Assembly: GCA_029258495.1 (NCBI GenBank)
Contig: JARHYV010000076.1
Location: forward strand, 1-7,946
Length of the DNA stretch: 7,946 nucleotides
Source: Faecousia sp.
GTDB lineage: Bacteria > Bacillota > Clostridia > Oscillospirales > Oscillospiraceae
Direction: 5' to 3'
Position 1 is the first letter of the stretch; each line of letters begins with the position of its first letter. The position numbers and the translations under genes are program-made. Below, piece by piece: positions 6,108-7,946 of this stretch. The notes beneath the pieces were generated by a model, which ran no database searches, had not been told where the DNA came from, and saw nothing but the letters and a program-made list of their open reading frames with translations.

Positions 6108-7322
6108 TTATTTTGTCATATTGGGATCCGTGAGGATCTCGATCAGGATCTTGGTGCAGGTTTCCATTTCCTCCACCACCGCATATTCAAATCGGCCATG
6201 GTAATTCTGTCCGCCTGTGCAAAGGTTCGGGCAAGGCAGTCCCATATAACTCAGTCTTGCACCGTCTGTACCGCCGCGGATGGGAACAAACTCCGCCTTA
6301 ACACCCACGCGCTCCATGGCGGCCGTTGCCCGATCTACCACGTACATGACCGGCTCGATCTGGCGGCGCATATTATAGTAGCTGTCATTGATCTCGACCT
6401 CAACGGTTCCATCCCCATAGATGCTGTCCAGATACACAGCGATCTGGTAAAGACGATCCTTCTTCTGCTCGAACCGCTCATCATCGTGATCGCGAATAAT
6501 ATAGCGAAGGGTCGCTTTTTCCACCTCACCTGTCATATCCGTCAGCATGCAGAAGCCCTCATAGCCCTCCGTGGACTCCGGGCGCTCATGCACCGGAAGC
6601 ATTGCGTGAAACTCCATGGCAACCTGAGAGGCATTGATCATCTTGTTTTTAGCGGAACCGGGATGGATGCTCAGGCCCTTGATCTCGACCGTGGCACCTG
6701 CCGCATTGAAGTTTTCAAACTCAATGCCGCCCAGCTCGCCGCCGTCGCAGGTATAGGCATAGTCCGCACCGAAACCATCCACATCGAATTCATCTGCGCC
6801 GCGGCCAACCTCCTCATCGGGTGTAAAGCCGATCTTCAGCGTTGCGTGCCGGGGCTTATGCTGAATCAGATATTCTGCACAGGTGAGGATCTCGGCGATG
6901 CCTGCCTTATCATCGGCCCCCAGCAGCGTTGTCCCGTCCGTGACAACCAGATGCTTACCGACACACTTGTTCAGATAGGGATAATCTGCGGCAGAAAGGA
7001 AAATCTGCTGTTCCTCGTTCAGGCAGACATCATTTCCGTCAAATTCCACGATCCTTGCCTTGATATCCGCACCGGATGCGGCAGGAGCCGTGTCCATGTG
7101 GGCAATCAAACCAATGGTTGGCAGCTCCGGGTCGCCGGGTACGGTTCCGTACACATATCCGTTTTCGTCCATATGTGCATCTTCAATGCCCATAGCCAGC
7201 ATTTCTTCCACCAGTGCCTGTCCCAGCACCTTCTGAGATTGTGTGGTCGGGCAGGTTTCGGACAATTCGTCAGAAGTGGTATCAAATGTTACATATCGCA
7301 GCAGTCGCTCAACAGCTGTCAT
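6108..7322 (-). CDS. pepT: Peptidase T (aminotripeptidase, M20 zinc peptidase)
   Basis: Cytoplasmic dinuclear-zinc aminopeptidase that removes the N-terminal residue from tripeptides, a late step in use of imported peptides. The 404 residues match the family (about 408 in E. coli). The zinc ligands and catalytic residues sit where expected: H75 in IAHMDTAP with D77, bridging D137 in LLGADDKAG, catalytic E170 and ligand E171 in TPDEEVG, D193 in TCDGGELG, and H375 in GGQNYHGRFE. The dimerisation (lid) domain lies between about 205 and 320, and IRGGTDGARLS near 345-355 is the usual substrate-side loop. ATG 7322 has AAGGAGG eight bases upstream, and the protein starts at the family's normal N-terminus. 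It lies 66 bases after ackA, with a hairpin between them and no visible promoter of its own. A terminator-like hairpin and a new promoter follow it, so it is probably not part of the potassium operon. Confidence 0.97.
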   Translation of the reverse strand: MTAVERLLRYVTFDTTSDELSETCPTTQSQKVLGQALVEEMLAMGIEDAHMDENGYVYGTVPGDPELPTIGLIAHMDTAPAASGADIKARIVEFDGNDVCLNEEQQIFLSAADYPYLNKCVGKHLVVTDGTTLLGADDKAGIAEILTCAEYLIQHKPRHATLKIGFTPDEEVGRGADEFDVDGFGADYAYTCDGGELGGIEFENFNAAGATVEIKGLSIHPGSAKNKMINASQVAMEFHAMLPVHERPESTEGYEGFCMLTDMTGEVEKATLRYIIRDHDDERFEQKKDRLYQIAVYLDSIYGDGTVEVEINDSYYNMRRQIEPVMYVVDRATAAMERVGVKAEFVPIRGGTDGARLSYMGLPCPNLCTGGQNYHGRFEYAVVEEMETCTKILIEILTDPNMTK

Positions 7323-7330
7323 ATTCTTGA

Positions 7331-7337
7331 CCTCCTT
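7331..7337 (-). promoter_or_regulatory. Ribosome binding site of pepT
   Basis: AAGGAGG on the minus strand, eight bases before ATG 7322, the strongest Shine-Dalgarno match in the window. It begins only about 14 bases after the hairpin at 7351-7368. Confidence 0.9.
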
Positions 7338-7350
7338 ACAGCAGAAGAGA

Positions 7351-7368
7351 CCGCCGCATTTGCGGCGG
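7351..7368 (-). terminator. GC-rich hairpin between ackA and pepT, terminator or attenuator
   Basis: Perfect inverted repeat CCGCCGCA and TGCGGCGG; as RNA, seven GC pairs closed by a four-base loop. It starts about 20 bases after the ackA stop codon. On the minus strand it is followed by TCTCTTCT, a broken U tract that could give partial termination. No -35/-10 pair fits between it and the pepT ribosome binding site, so some read-through or a promoter further upstream is needed for pepT expression. Confidence 0.65.
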
Positions 7369-7388
7369 CCCCTTTCGTAAACCTAGAA

Positions 7389-7946
7389 TTACTTTGCAGC
7401 CTTGACCAGCTCAGCAGTATCCTGAGCGATCATCAGCTCTTCGTTGGTGGGGATGACCCAGACCTGAACAGCGGAATCCTCGGCGGAGATCTTCATCTCC
7501 TCGCCACGAACCTTGTTCTTCTCGTCGTCGATCTTGACACCCATGAAGCCCAGATACTCGCAGATTGCCTTACGGGTAGCGCAGTCGTTTTCACCGACAC
7601 CGGCAGTGAAGGTGATCACATCCACACCGTTCATTGCAGCAGCGTATGCGCCGACATACTTTGCGACCTCGTAGTAGAACTTCTCCAGTGCCATAGTGCA
7701 GTTTTCGTTGCCGTTGTTCTTGCCCTCTTCCAGATCGCGGAAGTCAGAGGAAACACCGGAAATACCCAGAACGCCGGACTTCTTGTTCAGTACATTCAGG
7801 CACTCATCAACATTCATGCCGTACTTGTTGCAGATGAACTGGACAACGCAGGCATCGATATCGCCGGAACGGGTACCCATAGGAACACCGGCCAGAGGAG
7901 AAAGACCCATGGAGGTATCCACACACTTACCGTTATTGACAGCAGC
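7389..7946 (-). CDS. ackA: Acetate kinase, C-terminal part (5' end beyond the right edge)
   Basis: Acetate kinase makes ATP and acetate from acetyl phosphate and ADP, the last step of the Pta-AckA fermentation route. Only the last 185 codons are in the window, open to the right edge, against about 400 for the full protein. The visible part covers most of the second ASKHA-fold domain: VDTSMGLSPLAGVPMGTRSGDID at the partial start, whose Arg (partial residue 26) matches the active-site arginine of the family; the FTAGVGEN nucleotide-binding signature mid-way; and VWVIPTNEE near the end, containing the metal-linked Glu. IDA replaces the more usual IDP after GTRSGD, a mild change. The stop is TAA at 7391-7389. 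By eye, codon use looks more biased (frequent GTC, ATC, CTG, GAC) than in dprA or ktrA, as expected of a highly expressed catabolic gene. A pta gene upstream is common but cannot be seen here. Confidence 0.97.
   Translation of the reverse strand, partial: AAVNNGKCVDTSMGLSPLAGVPMGTRSGDIDACVVQFICNKYGMNVDECLNVLNKKSGVLGISGVSSDFRDLEEGKNNGNENCTMALEKFYYEVAKYVGAYAAAMNGVDVITFTAGVGENDCATRKAICEYLGFMGVKIDDEKNKVRGEEMKISAEDSAVQVWVIPTNEELMIAQDTAELVKAAK

Noticed and set aside
5560..6204. Plus-strand open frame of 214 codons opposite ktrB and crossing the promoter region
   Set aside because: Runs through a well-supported promoter and hairpin and into pepT in antisense; no coherent protein features.
1..7946. 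Mobile element, CRISPR array, tRNA/rRNA, defence or toxin-antitoxin module
   Set aside because: Almost the whole window is occupied by seven housekeeping genes with short gaps. I saw no direct-repeat arrays, terminal inverted repeats, transposase motifs or tRNA-like folds, and no sign of a previously undescribed system.

Overview
The window carries seven protein-coding genes, all on the minus strand. Five are intact; the two at the window edges are cut. The moderately high GC content, strong GGAGG-type ribosome binding sites, and the families present (a KtrAB-type potassium system, a YsgA-like SpoU methyltransferase, and dprA directly before topA) point to a Gram-positive Firmicute. My best guess is a gut-type member of the class Clostridia, Oscillospiraceae/Ruminococcaceae-like. 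That placement is inference from gene families and style, not from a marker gene.

In the direction of transcription (right to left) the layout is as follows. The C-terminal 185 codons of acetate kinase (ackA) enter from the right edge. A 66-base gap holds a GC-rich hairpin, and then comes a complete peptidase T gene (pepT). A 137-base gap holds a second hairpin and a convincing sigma-A-type promoter (TTGCAA, 16 bases, TATAAT). From that promoter runs a tightly packed five-gene unit: the membrane subunit of a Ktr/Trk potassium transporter, its RCK regulatory subunit, a SpoU/TrmH-family RNA 2'-O-methyltransferase, the DNA-processing protein DprA, and DNA topoisomerase I (topA), which leaves the window on the left after 622 codons. 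Gaps inside this unit are 9, -1, 22 and 20 bases, and no internal promoter or terminator is evident, so it probably forms one operon.

The first two operon genes form one functional unit: a potassium pore and its cytoplasmic nucleotide-binding gating ring. The other three act on nucleic acids: rRNA or tRNA ribose methylation, protection and RecA loading on incoming single-stranded DNA, and relaxation of negative supercoils. AckA (acetate and ATP from acetyl phosphate) and PepT (tripeptide breakdown) fit a fermentative, peptide-using anaerobe, but they belong to separate transcription units or to a different, partly terminated one.

I looked for mobile elements, CRISPR arrays, RNA genes, defence or toxin modules and recoded genes, and found none. 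This is an ordinary housekeeping region. The points worth a second look are small: operon composition, translational coupling, two hairpins with incomplete terminator features, altered residues in a DprA motif, and local enrichment of GGATCC with two inverted repeats.
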